Source: Salinicola halimionae (GTDB taxonomy: Bacteria; Pseudomonadota; Gammaproteobacteria; Pseudomonadales; Halomonadaceae). Taken from it: a DNA stretch of 64,000 nt. Position 1 is the stretch's first letter. Every line of letters begins with the position of its first letter. The stretch covers positions 1,494,101 through 1,558,100 of the forward strand of contig NZ_PZJQ01000004.1 of NCBI RefSeq assembly GCF_003206065.1, given 5' to 3'. This document shows positions 8,500 to 18,424 of this stretch, in pieces. The notes under the pieces are model-generated. The model did no database searches. It was not told where the DNA came from and saw only the letters and a list, made by a program, of their open reading frames with translations. A program made the translations under genes and the position numbers.

Positions 8500-9900
8500 T
8501 CACAGCAGGGAAAACACCAGCCACGCCAGGCCAAACGCCATCAGCGAAATACCAATGGAGATCACGGTCCATGTCTTTAACATGGTCTTGGTATCGACAC
8601 CGAGAAACCGCCCGACCAGCCAGAAACCGGAGTCGTTGACGTGGGAATAGCCGATGGCACCGGCAACGATCGCCACGGTGATACATGCCGCCGGTAATCC
8701 GGCAAGCGTTGGATCTCCCAGTACCACCGGCGCCATGATCCCGGCCGCCGTGGTTCCGGCGACCGTGGCCGAACCCTGGGCCACCCGGATCACCGACGCG
8801 ATCACGTACCCGGCCAGGATGACCGGCAGCCCGAACGCCTGCAGGCTGTCCGCCAGCGCATCGCCGATACCGCTGGCCGTCAGCACACCGCCGAACATGC
8901 CGCCAGCACCGGTGATCAAAATGATGCTGCAGACGGGCGACAATGCCTGTTCGACGATCTCGTTGATGGAATCCATCGCCCCGCGCTCACCGCGGCGAAT
9001 GACGAGAAGCCACATGGCGATGCAAGTGCTGATCAACAATGCGATCGGCGTCTCCCCGATCACCATCAACGCCGCCACCAGCGGGTTGTCACCATCGATC
9101 ACACCGCTCTGGCCCAGCGTCGATAGACCTGTATTGAGAAAGATCAACACCAGCGGTAACAGCAACACCAGCAGAACAGTGCCAAACGCCGGGCGTTTCT
9201 CGGGCGGTACTTCTTCGCTATCTCCCCCCATCAAGTTCGGCACCGGCTGGAACGGTGACCGACCTGCCAGCATCAGTGACAGCCGGTAACCCATCACATA
9301 CCAAGTCGGTAGCCCCACCAGTAACGCCACGAACAGCACTTGGCCGATATCGGCGTGCAGAAATACCGCAGCCGCGACGGGGCCAGGGTGCGGCGGCATC
9401 AAGGCATGCATGACCAGAAACGCGCCTGCAGCCGGCAGACCGTAGAGCAGCAACGACGCCTTGAGTTCGCGGGCCACCGAGTAGATCACCGGCAGCATGA
9501 CCACGAAGGCTGCATCCAGAAAAATCGGGAAACCGAACAGCAGACAAGCGATCGACAGTCCCAATGGCGCTCGCTTGCTGCCGAAGAAGTGAATCAATGT
9601 ATCGGCCAATACACGCGCCCCGCCCGAGACAGCAACCAGGCGCCCCAACACCGCCCCGAAGCCGATCAACAGAGCCACATTGCCTAGCGTCTTGCCGAAT
9701 CCGCCCAATAATGTCGGCAGTAGATCGGCAACCGAGATCCCGGTCGCCAGTGCCGTACCGATACTGACGATCACCAGGGCAAAAAAGGGATGCAGCCGCA
9801 CCCGAATGATCAAAACCAATAGAATCGCGATAGCCGCGGCAGCAATACCCATCAGTCCCAACGTCGAGAGACCGGTTGCCGCTTGTGTAGTGTCTTGCAT
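8500..9900 (-). CDS. GntP-family gluconate/sugar-acid:H+ symporter
   Basis: This 466-residue inner-membrane protein has about 12-14 hydrophobic segments. It contains the GntP-family core motifs GFGKTLG, FGFPIFLDAAFVVMLP and LMPPHPGPVAAA. Members carry gluconate, idonate or other aldonic acids with protons. The downstream gene is a sugar-acid dehydratase, so an aldonate such as L-arabinonate is a reasonable substrate; this is inferred from context. A strong taggagg ribosome site precedes the ATG. An upstream motif shared with the araF promoter region suggests common control. Confidence 0.85.
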   Translation of the reverse strand: MQDTTQAATGLSTLGLMGIAAAAIAILLVLIIRVRLHPFFALVIVSIGTALATGISVADLLPTLLGGFGKTLGNVALLIGFGAVLGRLVAVSGGARVLADTLIHFFGSKRAPLGLSIACLLFGFPIFLDAAFVVMLPVIYSVARELKASLLLYGLPAAGAFLVMHALMPPHPGPVAAAVFLHADIGQVLFVALLVGLPTWYVMGYRLSLMLAGRSPFQPVPNLMGGDSEEVPPEKRPAFGTVLLVLLLPLVLIFLNTGLSTLGQSGVIDGDNPLVAALMVIGETPIALLISTCIAMWLLVIRRGERGAMDSINEIVEQALSPVCSIILITGAGGMFGGVLTASGIGDALADSLQAFGLPVILAGYVIASVIRVAQGSATVAGTTAAGIMAPVVLGDPTLAGLPAACITVAIVAGAIGYSHVNDSGFWLVGRFLGVDTKTMLKTWTVISIGISLMAFGLAWLVFSLL

Positions 9901-10006
9901 GGCGTCCTCCTAACGGCCGCCACGGCTTCAGCTGGGCGTGCTCGCCGTGGGCTACAGGCACATTAGCGCCACCAATCAATAACCATGAAATGCCAATAGA
10001 CGATGT

Positions 10007-10020
10007 ATTTGATATCAACA
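10007..10020. promoter_or_regulatory. Putative operator upstream of gntP
   Basis: ATTTGATATCAACA lies 107 bases upstream of gntP and contains the palindrome ttgatatcaa. It matches 12 of 14 bases of a palindrome upstream of araF (13869-13885). A second palindrome, gaacacgtgttc, lies nearby at 10051-10062. The regulator could be the LysR protein encoded at 15503; this is inference. Confidence 0.4.
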
Positions 10021-10122
10021 TGATTATCAAAAGAGCCGCGCCGAGCGCGAGAACACGTGTTCGTCATACAAGGCGTTTTTTCAGACTCGACCAAAGTTGC
10101 AGGTTTTTGTTAGGCGGCCCTG

Positions 10123-11124
10123 TCAGCCACCGGCCCGACGGGTCTGTTTCCAACGATCGAACATGACCGCGAGCAGCAGAATCGCCCCGCGCACCAGGTA
10201 TTGGTAGAAAGTGGGGACGTTGAGCAGCCCCATCGCGTTCTGTACACAACCCATGATCAGCACACCGACCAACACGCCGGTAATCGATGCCACACCACCG
10301 GAGAGTGATACGCCACCCAGTACGCAGGCCGAAATCACCGCCAGCTCGAGCCCTTGAGACGTGTTGGGATCACCAAGGCCCATGCGCGAGGTAAGCAATA
10401 CCCCGGCAATTCCTGCCACCAGGCCCTGGAGGGCGAACACCATGATCTTCAGCCGACGGACGTTGACGCCGGCAAGGCTGGCCGCCTCCGAATTGCCCCC
10501 GGTCGCCAGCGTATTACGGCCGAACGCCGTCATGTTGAGGACGACGCCGAATATCAGAAAGCAGACGATCATCGTCCACACCGGCAACGTCAAACCGAGA
10601 AACGAGGCACTGCCGAGATCGAAGAAGCCCGGCACGGTAATCATCACCGCATCGCCGCCGGAGGTAATGTAGGCCAGGCCGCGCACGAACTCCATCGCGG
10701 CCAATGTCGCAATCAGCGAGTTGATACCGAACCGAGCCACCACGAAGCCATTGAAGGCGCCCACCGCGGCGCCAGCGGCAATGCCTACCAGCAAGCCGAT
10801 CGTGACGCTACCGCTGGTCGAAGTGACCATTGCAGCGACTACCCCAGAGAACGCGACGATCGACGCTACCGACAGATCGACCTCCCCCAACGCCAGCACC
10901 ATCATCATGGTGGTGGCAATCGTGCCGATCAGCGTCACCGATAGCAGCAGACCAACGATATTACGTTCGGTCAGAAACGATGGCACCAGCACGGAAAGAC
11001 CGATGAACAGTAGAATGAAAACGGCAATCAACCCGGAGGTATCGAGCAGCGTCCGCAGCGGCTTGGGAAGCCTCCGGCGTTCTTCGGCCGGCACTGCCGT
11101 GGGCGTGGCAACTTTGTCATTCAT
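10123..11124 (-). CDS. araH: L-arabinose ABC transporter permease
   Basis: This 333-residue RbsC/AraH-family permease has about 8-10 transmembrane segments. LALGEVDLSVASIVAFSGV (near residue 75) is the family signature region. The C-terminal part NVPTFYQYLVRGAILLLAV closely follows E. coli AraH. It forms the membrane channel for AraF and AraG. It is last in araFGH, 81 bases after araG. No convincing terminator was found in the 222 bases after it, so some read-through into gntP is possible. Confidence 0.88.
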   Translation of the reverse strand: MNDKVATPTAVPAEERRRLPKPLRTLLDTSGLIAVFILLFIGLSVLVPSFLTERNIVGLLLSVTLIGTIATTMMMVLALGEVDLSVASIVAFSGVVAAMVTSTSGSVTIGLLVGIAAGAAVGAFNGFVVARFGINSLIATLAAMEFVRGLAYITSGGDAVMITVPGFFDLGSASFLGLTLPVWTMIVCFLIFGVVLNMTAFGRNTLATGGNSEAASLAGVNVRRLKIMVFALQGLVAGIAGVLLTSRMGLGDPNTSQGLELAVISACVLGGVSLSGGVASITGVLVGVLIMGCVQNAMGLLNVPTFYQYLVRGAILLLAVMFDRWKQTRRAGG

Positions 11125-11205
11125 GATTCCGAATCCTCTCGCGATCCATGGCTCTTGTGGCAGTCGATACCGGACTTGATGCCGGACTTAATGTCGGAGT
11201 GAAGG

Positions 11206-12699
11206 TCAGGCCGGCAAGGCCAATCCCAGCAATCGCTCGGGCGTCGCGGCCTCCCGGGATACGATGTCGATAAGCTCACCGTCTCGCATCACGCCGATTC
11301 GATCACAGATGGAACTGACCTCCGCCAAATCACTGGAGATGATCAAGACGCCTTTACCTTGCTCGGCTAAATCGTAGAGCAGCGAATAGATGTCGCGGCG
11401 CGCGCCGACATCGATGCCCCGTGTGGGCTCGTCCATCACGAACAGATCGATCTCCTCAGCCAGCCAACGTGCCAGAATCACCTTCTGCTGATTGCCTCCC
11501 GACAGGTTGGCGATCGGCGTCTTCGGCCCTGGCGTTCGAATCCGCAACTGACGGATATAATCCTCGGCATTCTGAGTTTCCCGTCGCGGGTTGCGGAACC
11601 CGCCCCAGCGCTTGAAGAAACGGCGGCAGCTGATATTGAGGTTGTCCGAGACACTGGCCACCGGAAAGATGCCTTGTGACTTGCGATCTTCCGGGCACAT
11701 CGCGATGCCGGCACGAATCGCCGCCTGGGGAGAGCCGAACCGACGCGGCGTGCTGTCGAAGGTGACCTGGCCGGCGGTGGCTCGCTCAACGCCGCAGACC
11801 AGGCGCATCAGCTCGCTGCGTCCGGCGCCGACCAGGCCGAAAAGCCCCAGCACTTCGCCGCGACGTATCTCGAAGCTGATCGGTGCCTTGACGCCTCGCC
11901 CCTCGATCCCCTCGAGTCGCATCAGCATCTCGCCCTGCTGGCGTGACCGATAGCCGTAGACGTCCTCGATCTCCCGCCCCACCATCTCGCTGACGAGAAT
12001 ATCGTGGTCGATCCCCTCCAGAGTGTCGTGGGTGCGAATGTGGCGGCCGTCGCGAAACACGGTTACCGCATCGCACATCTCGAACACTTCCTCCATGCGA
12101 TGGGTCACATAAAGCACCACCCGTCCCTCTCCGCGGAGCCGCGAGACGATCCGTTTGAGATGCCGGACCTCCTGAACCGAGAGCGAACTGGTGGGTTCGT
12201 CGAAGGCAATGATCCGGGCATCCCGCAGCAGCGCCCGCCCGATTTCGATCATCTGCTGCTGCCCGATCGACAGGTCCCGGACCTTGGTCGAAGGATGAAT
12301 ATCTCCCTCACCCAGCTCTTCCAGAATCGTCATTGCACGCTCGCGCAGCCTGCGCCGATCGAGGAAGCCATATTTGACCGGCAACTGTCCCAGCAGCAGA
12401 TTTTCGGCCACCGAGAGATTGGGCGACAGCGTCAGCTCCTGATAGATGATCGCCACGCCCTGGCGCAGCGCCTCCCGGGAATTGGCGAAAACGATCGGTT
12501 CGTCCCCGATCCATAGCCGACCGCTGGTGACTCGGTTGACGCCGCTCAACACCTTCAACAGCGTCGACTTGCCAGCCCCGTTCTCGCCCATCAATGCATG
12601 GACCTCGCCCCCTCGCGCCGAGAAGCTGACGCCATCCAGCGCGCGAACCCCGGGGAACTCGACGGTAATCCCGTCGATACGTAGATAAGGTTCCGTCAT
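11206..12699 (-). CDS. araG: L-arabinose ABC transporter ATP-binding protein
   Basis: This 497-residue protein has two ABC domains, as is usual for sugar importers of the CUT2 class. The first has Walker [13 protein letters not shown] near residue 37 and signature [15 protein letters not shown]. The second has a degenerate P-loop ([10 protein letters not shown]) and signature [15 protein letters not shown], so ATP is probably hydrolysed mainly by the first site. It lies 48 bases after araF and 81 bases before araH. Ribose or galactose importers look similar, but the partner proteins point to arabinose. Confidence 0.9.
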   Translation of the reverse strand: MTEPYLRIDGITVEFPGVRALDGVSFSARGGEVHALMGENGAGKSTLLKVLSGVNRVTSGRLWIGDEPIVFANSREALRQGVAIIYQELTLSPNLSVAENLLLGQLPVKYGFLDRRRLRERAMTILEELGEGDIHPSTKVRDLSIGQQQMIEIGRALLRDARIIAFDEPTSSLSVQEVRHLKRIVSRLRGEGRVVLYVTHRMEEVFEMCDAVTVFRDGRHIRTHDTLEGIDHDILVSEMVGREIEDVYGYRSRQQGEMLMRLEGIEGRGVKAPISFEIRRGEVLGLFGLVGAGRSELMRLVCGVERATAGQVTFDSTPRRFGSPQAAIRAGIAMCPEDRKSQGIFPVASVSDNLNISCRRFFKRWGGFRNPRRETQNAEDYIRQLRIRTPGPKTPIANLSGGNQQKVILARWLAEEIDLFVMDEPTRGIDVGARRDIYSLLYDLAEQGKGVLIISSDLAEVSSICDRIGVMRDGELIDIVSREAATPERLLGLALPA

Positions 12700-12747
12700 C
12701 CCGTTCTCCTCAACACCTCACAGAACCGCTATCACGCCTGGCCGAAC

Positions 12748-13740
12748 TCAAAGCCCCAGGTCTTCGCGAACCTGCTTCCAGTTGTCGCGCGTCATCAGCG
12801 TGCCCGTGGTCTGGGTATTGGCAGGCGGCTGCTTGTCTTCCGTTATCCAGGTGTAGAGATTGTCGGCGCTCTGACGGCCATGCATGGTCGAACTGACCGC
12901 AATCGTGCCGTAGAATCCGGTCGCCTTCTCGCGCGAGAACTCGGCAAACGCTGCCCCAGAGCCGTTGATACCCACGCCGATGACCTGATCCGGTGACAGT
13001 CCATACTGCTCGCTGGCACGAACGCCTCCCAACACGCTCTCTTCATTGAGCGCATAGATGACCCAGTGTTCAAAATCACCATTTTTGGACAACACCGGCG
13101 ATGCCGCCGCGAACGCGCTGCTGGTGTCGGTATTCTGCTGTGGAGCGTCGAAGATATTGTCCTTGACGAAGCCGGCATCCAACAGGGCAGCGGTGGCACC
13201 GTCCGTGCGCTCCTTGGCAGTCGGGAGCTCGTTATTGCTGATACGCAACGCCGCCACGCTCTGCGGATCCCAACCTCGAGCCTTCATCTCCTTGGCGATC
13301 GTTTCACCGACCTGTTGACCGATCTTGTAACCCGACATGCCCAGGTGCGGCACGGAATCCATCGGCTTGCCGTCCGCGCCAAGGAACTGGTCATCGACGG
13401 TAACGACCTTCATCCCATACTGCTTGGCACGATTGGCGATCGCCGGCCCCAGACGAACGTCTGGCGGGCAAATGACGAATCCCTGAGCGCCCTGGGAGTT
13501 CAGGTTGTCGATGGCACTGAGCACCTGCTGACCGTCTTCGCCCGACAAACGCACGACCTCGAAACCTTTCTGCTTTCCGAGTGCGCTTGCAGCGTCCTGC
13601 TCATTGATGAACCACGCCTGCTCCGGTTTCTTGACGATGAAGCCGATCTTGACGTCGTCCTGGGCGTAAAGCGGCGCGACGCCCAGGCCCAAGCTCGACA
13701 CGCTGAGTACGAGTAATGATGATTTTAGAAAGCGGATCAC
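12748..13740 (-). CDS. araF: Periplasmic L-arabinose-binding protein
   Basis: This 330-residue precursor aligns along most of its length with E. coli AraF. Shared features include FVICPPD/FVICTPD, VDDQF, the LGGVRA segment and ATGFYG. A signal peptide (residues 1-23) ends in APLYA. The start is set at GTG 13740, because ggagg lies 6 bases upstream; an ATG 27 bases earlier lacks a ribosome site. It is the first gene of araFGH. A palindrome 129 bases upstream (13869-13885) is the likely operator. Galactose/glucose binders of the same fold are the main alternative. Confidence 0.9.
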   Translation of the reverse strand: MIRFLKSSLLVLSVSSLGLGVAPLYAQDDVKIGFIVKKPEQAWFINEQDAASALGKQKGFEVVRLSGEDGQQVLSAIDNLNSQGAQGFVICPPDVRLGPAIANRAKQYGMKVVTVDDQFLGADGKPMDSVPHLGMSGYKIGQQVGETIAKEMKARGWDPQSVAALRISNNELPTAKERTDGATAALLDAGFVKDNIFDAPQQNTDTSSAFAAASPVLSKNGDFEHWVIYALNEESVLGGVRASEQYGLSPDQVIGVGINGSGAAFAEFSREKATGFYGTIAVSSTMHGRQSADNLYTWITEDKQPPANTQTTGTLMTRDNWKQVREDLGL

Positions 13741-13868
13741 TGGCGGCCTCCAGCCCCGACGGGGCATTGGGTTGTTATTAGGTAGCTCATTTCACGTCAC
13801 GGCTGAAATGACAGTAAGCAGTTGGTCAATAACCGGCTAATACCGACCCTTGCAGAAAGTGATATATC

Positions 13869-13885
13869 ATTTGCTATCAGCAAAT
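13869..13885. promoter_or_regulatory. Putative operator of araFGH
   Basis: ATTTGCTATCAGCAAAT is a palindrome with perfect 6-base arms around a 5-base centre, in an AT-rich stretch. Its core recurs upstream of gntP. The arms fit a LysR- or LacI-type site. The neighbouring LysR gene resembles GbpR, which controls a sugar-binding protein gene in Agrobacterium, so GbpR is the first candidate. Confidence 0.5.
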
Positions 13886-13920
13886 CAAAAAGATAACCGG
13901 GAGGCGGACACCCAGCCCTT

Positions 13921-14009
13921 GAGGCGCCTCCCCGCCCCGACTAAAGTCGTTTTACGACTTTGGTTAAAACAGACGTTTCATAGTCGCCAAGGCCGCCATT
14001 ACGGCGGCC
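13921..14009. repeat. Cluster of inverted repeats between galM and araF
   Basis: The 306-base gap (13741-14046) holds no gene. Besides the operator it contains gaggcgcctc (13921-13930), the 8-bp-arm hairpin aaagtcgttttacgacttt (13943-13961) and the 7-bp-arm hairpin ggccgcc/ggcggcc (13991-14009). None has a T-run on the minus strand, so they are weak candidates for the galM terminator and could be protein-binding sites. Confidence 0.5.
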
Positions 14010-14046
14010 CTGGGAAACCTCTAAATGGAGCTTGGCTACTGCTTCA

Positions 14047-15315
14047 CTACGAAGAGGTCTGAGAGTAACGGGACTGGGTCGAGAGGGAATGGGGCGCTGT
14101 CTGCGTCGTCGAGAAGCGATAGACGGTGCGGGAATGATATGTCTCGTCCGGCGTCAATATCGTTGACGGAAAGTTGGGCTGATTGGGGGAGTCGGGGAAA
14201 TGCTGCGTTTCCAATGCCAGACCGGAGCGATGCGTATAAGCACGGCCACTCTTGCCCATCAAGCTGCCATCGAGGAAGTTGCCCGAGTAGAACTGCAACC
14301 CCGGTTCGGTGGTCGCAACCTCGAGAACCCTGCCGCTTTGCGGTTCTTCCACTCTTGCTGCCAGCGCCAGCTGGCCGGTCGCGCCGGGGTTCTTGCTTAG
14401 CACGAAGTTATGATCGTATCCCTTGCCATAGGCCAATTGGGTATTCTTCTGCCCCATCCGCGCACCGATGGCAGTTGGCTGGCGGAAATCGAACGGCGTA
14501 CCACTGACGTCGGCAATCTCGCCAGTCGGGATCAATGTTTGACCGACCGGAGTGAACCCGCTCGCGTTGATCGTCAACTCATGGCTCAGAATGGTGCCAT
14601 GGCCTTCGCCCTGAAGATTGAAATAGCTGTGCTGAGTCAGATTGACCGGCGTCGCGCGGGACGTTTTCGCGCGATAGTCGATGGAAAGCTCATTATCGTT
14701 GGTCAGCGTGTAGCTGACCCGCGTAGAGAGTCGTCCGGGGAAACCTTCTTCGCCGTCTTCGCTGGTGTAAGTCAAGACCAGACCGCGGCCCTCACTCGAC
14801 GAGAACGGCTCGGCATGCCACAGCCGCTGATTGAACCCCTTGTCGCCTCCATGCAGGGTATTGGGCCCATCGTTGGTGGGCAGACGATAGGTCTCACCAT
14901 CGAGGCTGAAACGGCCACCGGCAATACGATTGCCGTAACGGCCGATCAAGGCACCAAAGTAGGGGTTGGCCTGGCGATAGGCATTGGAGAGATAATCGTC
15001 GAGCGAATCGAAACCCAGCACGATGTCATCCAATTGACCCTGCCGGTCGGGCGTCTTCAACGACACGATGATGCCGCCATAGTTGATGACTCGCATTTCG
15101 AGACCATTGTCGTTGGTGATGCGATAGCAATCGACCTCGCGTCCGTCCGGCAGCTGACCAAAGGCGGATCGCTCGATGCCCGGTGGCAGGACACTGGAGG
15201 CCTGAGAGTTCATTGGCATCGTCTGCGCCTGCGCTTGTAAAAAGGCCTGACCGATCATCAATCCGAACAGCCCGACGCCGAGACAGCGAGGTAGAGAAAA
15301 GACATGGCGTGTCAT
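14047..15315 (-). CDS. galM: Aldose 1-epimerase (mutarotase), exported
   Basis: This 422-residue protein of the GalM family interconverts alpha and beta anomers of aldoses. Motifs include GRYGNRIAGGRF, NTLHGGDKGF, TQHSYFNLQG (catalytic histidine) and EPGLQFYSGNF with the catalytic glutamate. The start at 15315 has aggag 8 bases upstream and gives a clear signal peptide, MTRHVF through FLQAQA. The enzyme should therefore act in the periplasm, as in Acinetobacter mutarotase. It sits upstream of araFGH in the same direction, which suggests anomer conversion before uptake. Confidence 0.9.
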   Translation of the reverse strand: MTRHVFSLPRCLGVGLFGLMIGQAFLQAQAQTMPMNSQASSVLPPGIERSAFGQLPDGREVDCYRITNDNGLEMRVINYGGIIVSLKTPDRQGQLDDIVLGFDSLDDYLSNAYRQANPYFGALIGRYGNRIAGGRFSLDGETYRLPTNDGPNTLHGGDKGFNQRLWHAEPFSSSEGRGLVLTYTSEDGEEGFPGRLSTRVSYTLTNDNELSIDYRAKTSRATPVNLTQHSYFNLQGEGHGTILSHELTINASGFTPVGQTLIPTGEIADVSGTPFDFRQPTAIGARMGQKNTQLAYGKGYDHNFVLSKNPGATGQLALAARVEEPQSGRVLEVATTEPGLQFYSGNFLDGSLMGKSGRAYTHRSGLALETQHFPDSPNQPNFPSTILTPDETYHSRTVYRFSTTQTAPHSLSTQSRYSQTSS

Positions 15316-15502
15316 CGCAAGCTCCTGTTTTTCGTTTAGCTCAATGTTTTTGGTTATCATTTCCACTTATCCCGACGTCAGAGCCGATTAATCGCCGCCA
15401 ATGACGCTCGTTTAAACCGTAGACCGCCGCCCCCGATCTGACTATGCGGGAACTGCACGACATGCCTCATAAAAACGTCGAATATTCGATAGAGATAACG
15501 CC

Positions 15503-16516
15503 ATGAGATCCCAACCCACCGACCTTCTGGCACCGGACTGGTTCCTTCGCGTCAGGCTCAAGTTGCGCCATCTTCAGTTGTTCGTTGCCCTGGATGACTG
15601 CCGCAATCTTCATCGGGCGGCGTCCAAACTGGGCATGAGTCAGCCGGCAGCGTCCAAGCTGCTAGGAGACCTCGAGCACCTGCTCGGAGTCTCGCTATTC
15701 GACCGCCACTCTCGTGGCGTGACGCCCAACTGGTATGGGGAAAGCCTGATTCGACACGCTCGCGGCATGCTGACCTCGCTGGCACAGGCCAGCGAGGAGA
15801 TCAATGCGCTCAACGAAGGTAATGCGGGAACGGTATCAATCGGTACGGTACTGGCACCCGCCGTGACACTGTTGGCCAGTGCCGTGGAACGCGTGCACCG
15901 CGAGAGCCCTCACCTGGAAGTCAATATCGATGTCGACGTCAGCCGCAATCTGGTACCGAGACTGCGCGACGGCGAGTTCGATTTTGCCATTGCCCGAATT
16001 CCCGGCGGAATGCCGGCCGGCGATTTCGTGTTCGAGGAAATCGGGGAGGAGGCGCTCTGCTTCATATGCCGCGCGGGCCATCCACTCGCGGCGCTGGAAA
16101 CGTTCGATCTGACCTCGATGCTGGACTATCCATGGGTACTACAGCCCTCGGGCGCGCTGATGCGCCAACGCGTAGAGCACCTGTTTCTGCATCACAAGGT
16201 GGCGCCGCCACAGCGCATCATCAATACGCCGGACATATACATGGCGCTGGCCATGGTCGACAAGTCGGATTCGGTAACAGTCACGACGCGGGAGGTGGCC
16301 GAACTACTCTGCACGCAGCCCCGCTTCGTGATTCTGCCATCGACGGACGCGCTCAGTGTGCAACCGTTTGGCCTGATCAGCCTGCGCGAGCGGCGCATGT
16401 CGCCAGGCGCCGCCAAATTGATGGGCATCCTGCATCAGATGATTCGTGAGCGCCGAGCGCTCGATTCGACGATCAAGGAAGCCGCATCATCCACCTACAA
16501 GGATATAACTCTCTAG
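15503..16516 (+). CDS. LysR-family regulator, GbpR-like
   Basis: This 337-residue regulator has an N-terminal winged helix-turn-helix (LRHLQLFVALDDCRNLHRAASKLGMSQPAASKLLGDLE, given here only as the region near residues 20-57) and a C-terminal effector domain. The N-terminal KLRHLQLF and RNLHRAA pattern and overall sequence resemble GbpR, the sugar-responsive regulator of chvE/gbp loci. It is transcribed away from galM and the ara genes, the usual arrangement for a LysR activator. Its targets are probably araFGH and gntP. The ribosome site is weak. Confidence 0.75.
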   Translation: MRSQPTDLLAPDWFLRVRLKLRHLQLFVALDDCRNLHRAASKLGMSQPAASKLLGDLEHLLGVSLFDRHSRGVTPNWYGESLIRHARGMLTSLAQASEEINALNEGNAGTVSIGTVLAPAVTLLASAVERVHRESPHLEVNIDVDVSRNLVPRLRDGEFDFAIARIPGGMPAGDFVFEEIGEEALCFICRAGHPLAALETFDLTSMLDYPWVLQPSGALMRQRVEHLFLHHKVAPPQRIINTPDIYMALAMVDKSDSVTVTTREVAELLCTQPRFVILPSTDALSVQPFGLISLRERRMSPGAAKLMGILHQMIRERRALDSTIKEAASSTYKDITL

Positions 16517-16601
16517 ACTCGTGGGACGCTAAACTTGCCGGTCCCTGAACTGGCCAAGCCCCGGACCTGCCAGATCCCAACAGCGAAGACAGCTCGCGCG
16601 C

Positions 16602-17303
16602 CTACCACTCCAGCGCCTGCTTGACGAACGGGATGGTCAACCTGCGTTTGGCCGACAACGACGCGCTGTCGAGCCGGGCAAGAATGTCGAACAGCGGATC
16701 CAACTGGCGCGGTCCACGATGCAGAATGTAGCGTCCCACTTCCAGCGGCAGCTCCATACCGCGGACTTGTGCCCGCAGCTGAAGCGCGGCCAGCCGCTGC
16801 GTATCGTCCAGCGGTTGAGCGTGGAATACCATGCCCCAATTCAGGCGAGATGCCAGATCCGGCAGCTTGACCTCTAGCTGCCGCGGAGAACGGTCAGCGG
16901 CGATCACCAATCGCCTGCCGGCGTCACGCAGCCGATTGAAACCGTGAAACAGTGCTTCCTCCCAACGTTTGCGACCGACGACGAGTTGCAGATCGTCGAT
17001 CGCCAGCAGGTCCAGTCGTTCCGGCTCCTCGAGAATATCCGGCGGAAAATGCCCCAGCGTTTCCAGTGGTAGATAAAGCGCGCGCTTGCCTTGCGCATCC
17101 GCGTTGTGACAAGCCGCCTGTAGCAGATGACTACAGCCCACGCCCTCACCACCCCAGAGATAGAGAAACGGCTCGCCCCCCTCCTCCAGTTGCCCGGTCA
17201 GGTGCGACACGAGCGACGCGTTGTTACCCGGCAGATAGTTGGCGAAGGTGGCGTCATCGCGCAGCCCGATGCCAAGTGGCAGTTGAGACGGCCCCGGACT
17301 CAT
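16602..17303 (-). CDS. hda: DnaA regulatory inactivator Hda
   Basis: This 233-residue AAA+ protein is homologous to DnaA domain III. With the sliding clamp it stimulates DnaA-ATP hydrolysis (RIDA). The clamp-binding motif QLPLGI is at residues 7-12, as expected for Hda. Walker B is LLAIDDLQ near residue 98, and an arginine-containing box is in LASRLNW. The Walker A equivalent reads GGEGVGCSHLL, with cysteine where E. coli Hda has arginine and DnaA has lysine. The gene overlaps the upstream PerM-like gene by ATGA, which indicates translational coupling. Confidence 0.92.
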   Translation of the reverse strand: MSPGPSQLPLGIGLRDDATFANYLPGNNASLVSHLTGQLEEGGEPFLYLWGGEGVGCSHLLQAACHNADAQGKRALYLPLETLGHFPPDILEEPERLDLLAIDDLQLVVGRKRWEEALFHGFNRLRDAGRRLVIAADRSPRQLEVKLPDLASRLNWGMVFHAQPLDDTQRLAALQLRAQVRGMELPLEVGRYILHRGPRQLDPLFDILARLDSASLSAKRRLTIPFVKQALEW

Positions 17304-18397
17304 GCTGATCCATCCTCTTGACTCTGGTTCCCGGAAAGCTCGCCGCTTCGCGAGCGGTCGTAGAGCTGGCTGCCCCGGTAGCGATTGTAGACGTAGCGCA
17401 GCAGCACCATGATCACGGCCGCCACCGGCAATGCCAACAGAATACCGGTGAACCCGAATAGCTGCCCACCGGCGAGTACCGCGAAAATGACCGCCACCGG
17501 ATGCAGACCGATTTTGTCGCCCAGCAGGAGGGGTTGGAGTACCGTGCTCTCGGCGATCTGACCGATGCCGAACACGACCAGCACCCCGATCAGCGGTAGC
17601 CAGGTATCGAACTGAAAAAATGCCACTACCGCAGCCGTCACGACGCCGACGATCACCCCGAGATACGGCACGATGCTGGCAAGCCCGGCCATCACACCGA
17701 TCAATAAGCCGAAATGCAGCCCGATCACGCTCAAACCGACCGCGTAGATCACTCCGAGACTCAGCATCACCAGCAACTGCCCACGCAAGAACGCCGATAG
17801 GACCTCGTCACACTCCGTCGTCAACGAGGTGACACGCGGTTCGATATGCCGCGGCAGCATGTCGCGGAGATAACCTTTGATTCGGTCCCAGTCGAGCAGC
17901 AGATAGAAAGTCACCACCGGAATCAGCGCGAGATTACCCACCCACACCGCAAAAGCGAGCCCCGAGCGGGACGCCTTAGCCAGGAATGCCCCCGCGTAGG
18001 ACCCGGTTTCGCGCCAGTTGGCCATCAACGCGTTACGCAGTTGATCGAAATCTGCGGTGAAGTCGATCCCCGTCAACGATTGAAGCTCCGGCAGGATCGT
18101 GACCTGCATCCAGTTGAACATGCTCGGCAGCGCCTCGATCAGTTGCACGATCTGTCGTCCCAGTATCGGCATCAGGATCAGAATACCCCCGACGATGACG
18201 ATCCCCAGCAGCAGAAACACGACACTGACCGCGAGGCGACGCGACAGGCCGCGCGCCTCTAGCCAGTCGGTTACCGGATCACCGAGATAGGCAAGAATCA
18301 TGCTGACGAAGAACGGCATCAGAATGGGCTCCAGCAGAATCATCAGCCAGACCGCCAATGCCACACCCAGCACGCTCCAGATTTGCAATTTTGTCAT
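17300..18397 (-). CDS. AI-2E family (PerM-like) membrane protein
   Basis: This 365-residue inner-membrane protein has about eight transmembrane segments in the AI-2E/PerM pattern: a pair near residues 8-35, one near 60-80 and a C-terminal block with [22 protein letters not shown]. Family members include E. coli PerM and TqsA. Transport of autoinducer-2 has been reported for TqsA, but function in this subgroup is unknown. It is co-transcribed with hda and divergent from purMN, an arrangement shared with many Gammaproteobacteria. luxS is in the window, but a link is not implied. Confidence 0.85.
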   Translation of the reverse strand: MTKLQIWSVLGVALAVWLMILLEPILMPFFVSMILAYLGDPVTDWLEARGLSRRLAVSVVFLLLGIVIVGGILILMPILGRQIVQLIEALPSMFNWMQVTILPELQSLTGIDFTADFDQLRNALMANWRETGSYAGAFLAKASRSGLAFAVWVGNLALIPVVTFYLLLDWDRIKGYLRDMLPRHIEPRVTSLTTECDEVLSAFLRGQLLVMLSLGVIYAVGLSVIGLHFGLLIGVMAGLASIVPYLGVIVGVVTAAVVAFFQFDTWLPLIGVLVVFGIGQIAESTVLQPLLLGDKIGLHPVAVIFAVLAGGQLFGFTGILLALPVAAVIMVLLRYVYNRYRGSQLYDRSRSGELSGNQSQEDGSA

Positions 18398-18424
18398 GGC
18401 GTTCTCGTTGGCCTTCGGCTGCCC

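Noticed and set aside
13850..14062. 70-codon plus-strand frame between galM and araF
   Set aside because: It spans several palindromes, has no ribosome site and no family resemblance.
17300..18397. Link of the AI-2E family protein to luxS as an autoinducer-2 exporter
   Set aside because: Family naming is historical and the genes are 6 kb apart with no shared regulation visible.
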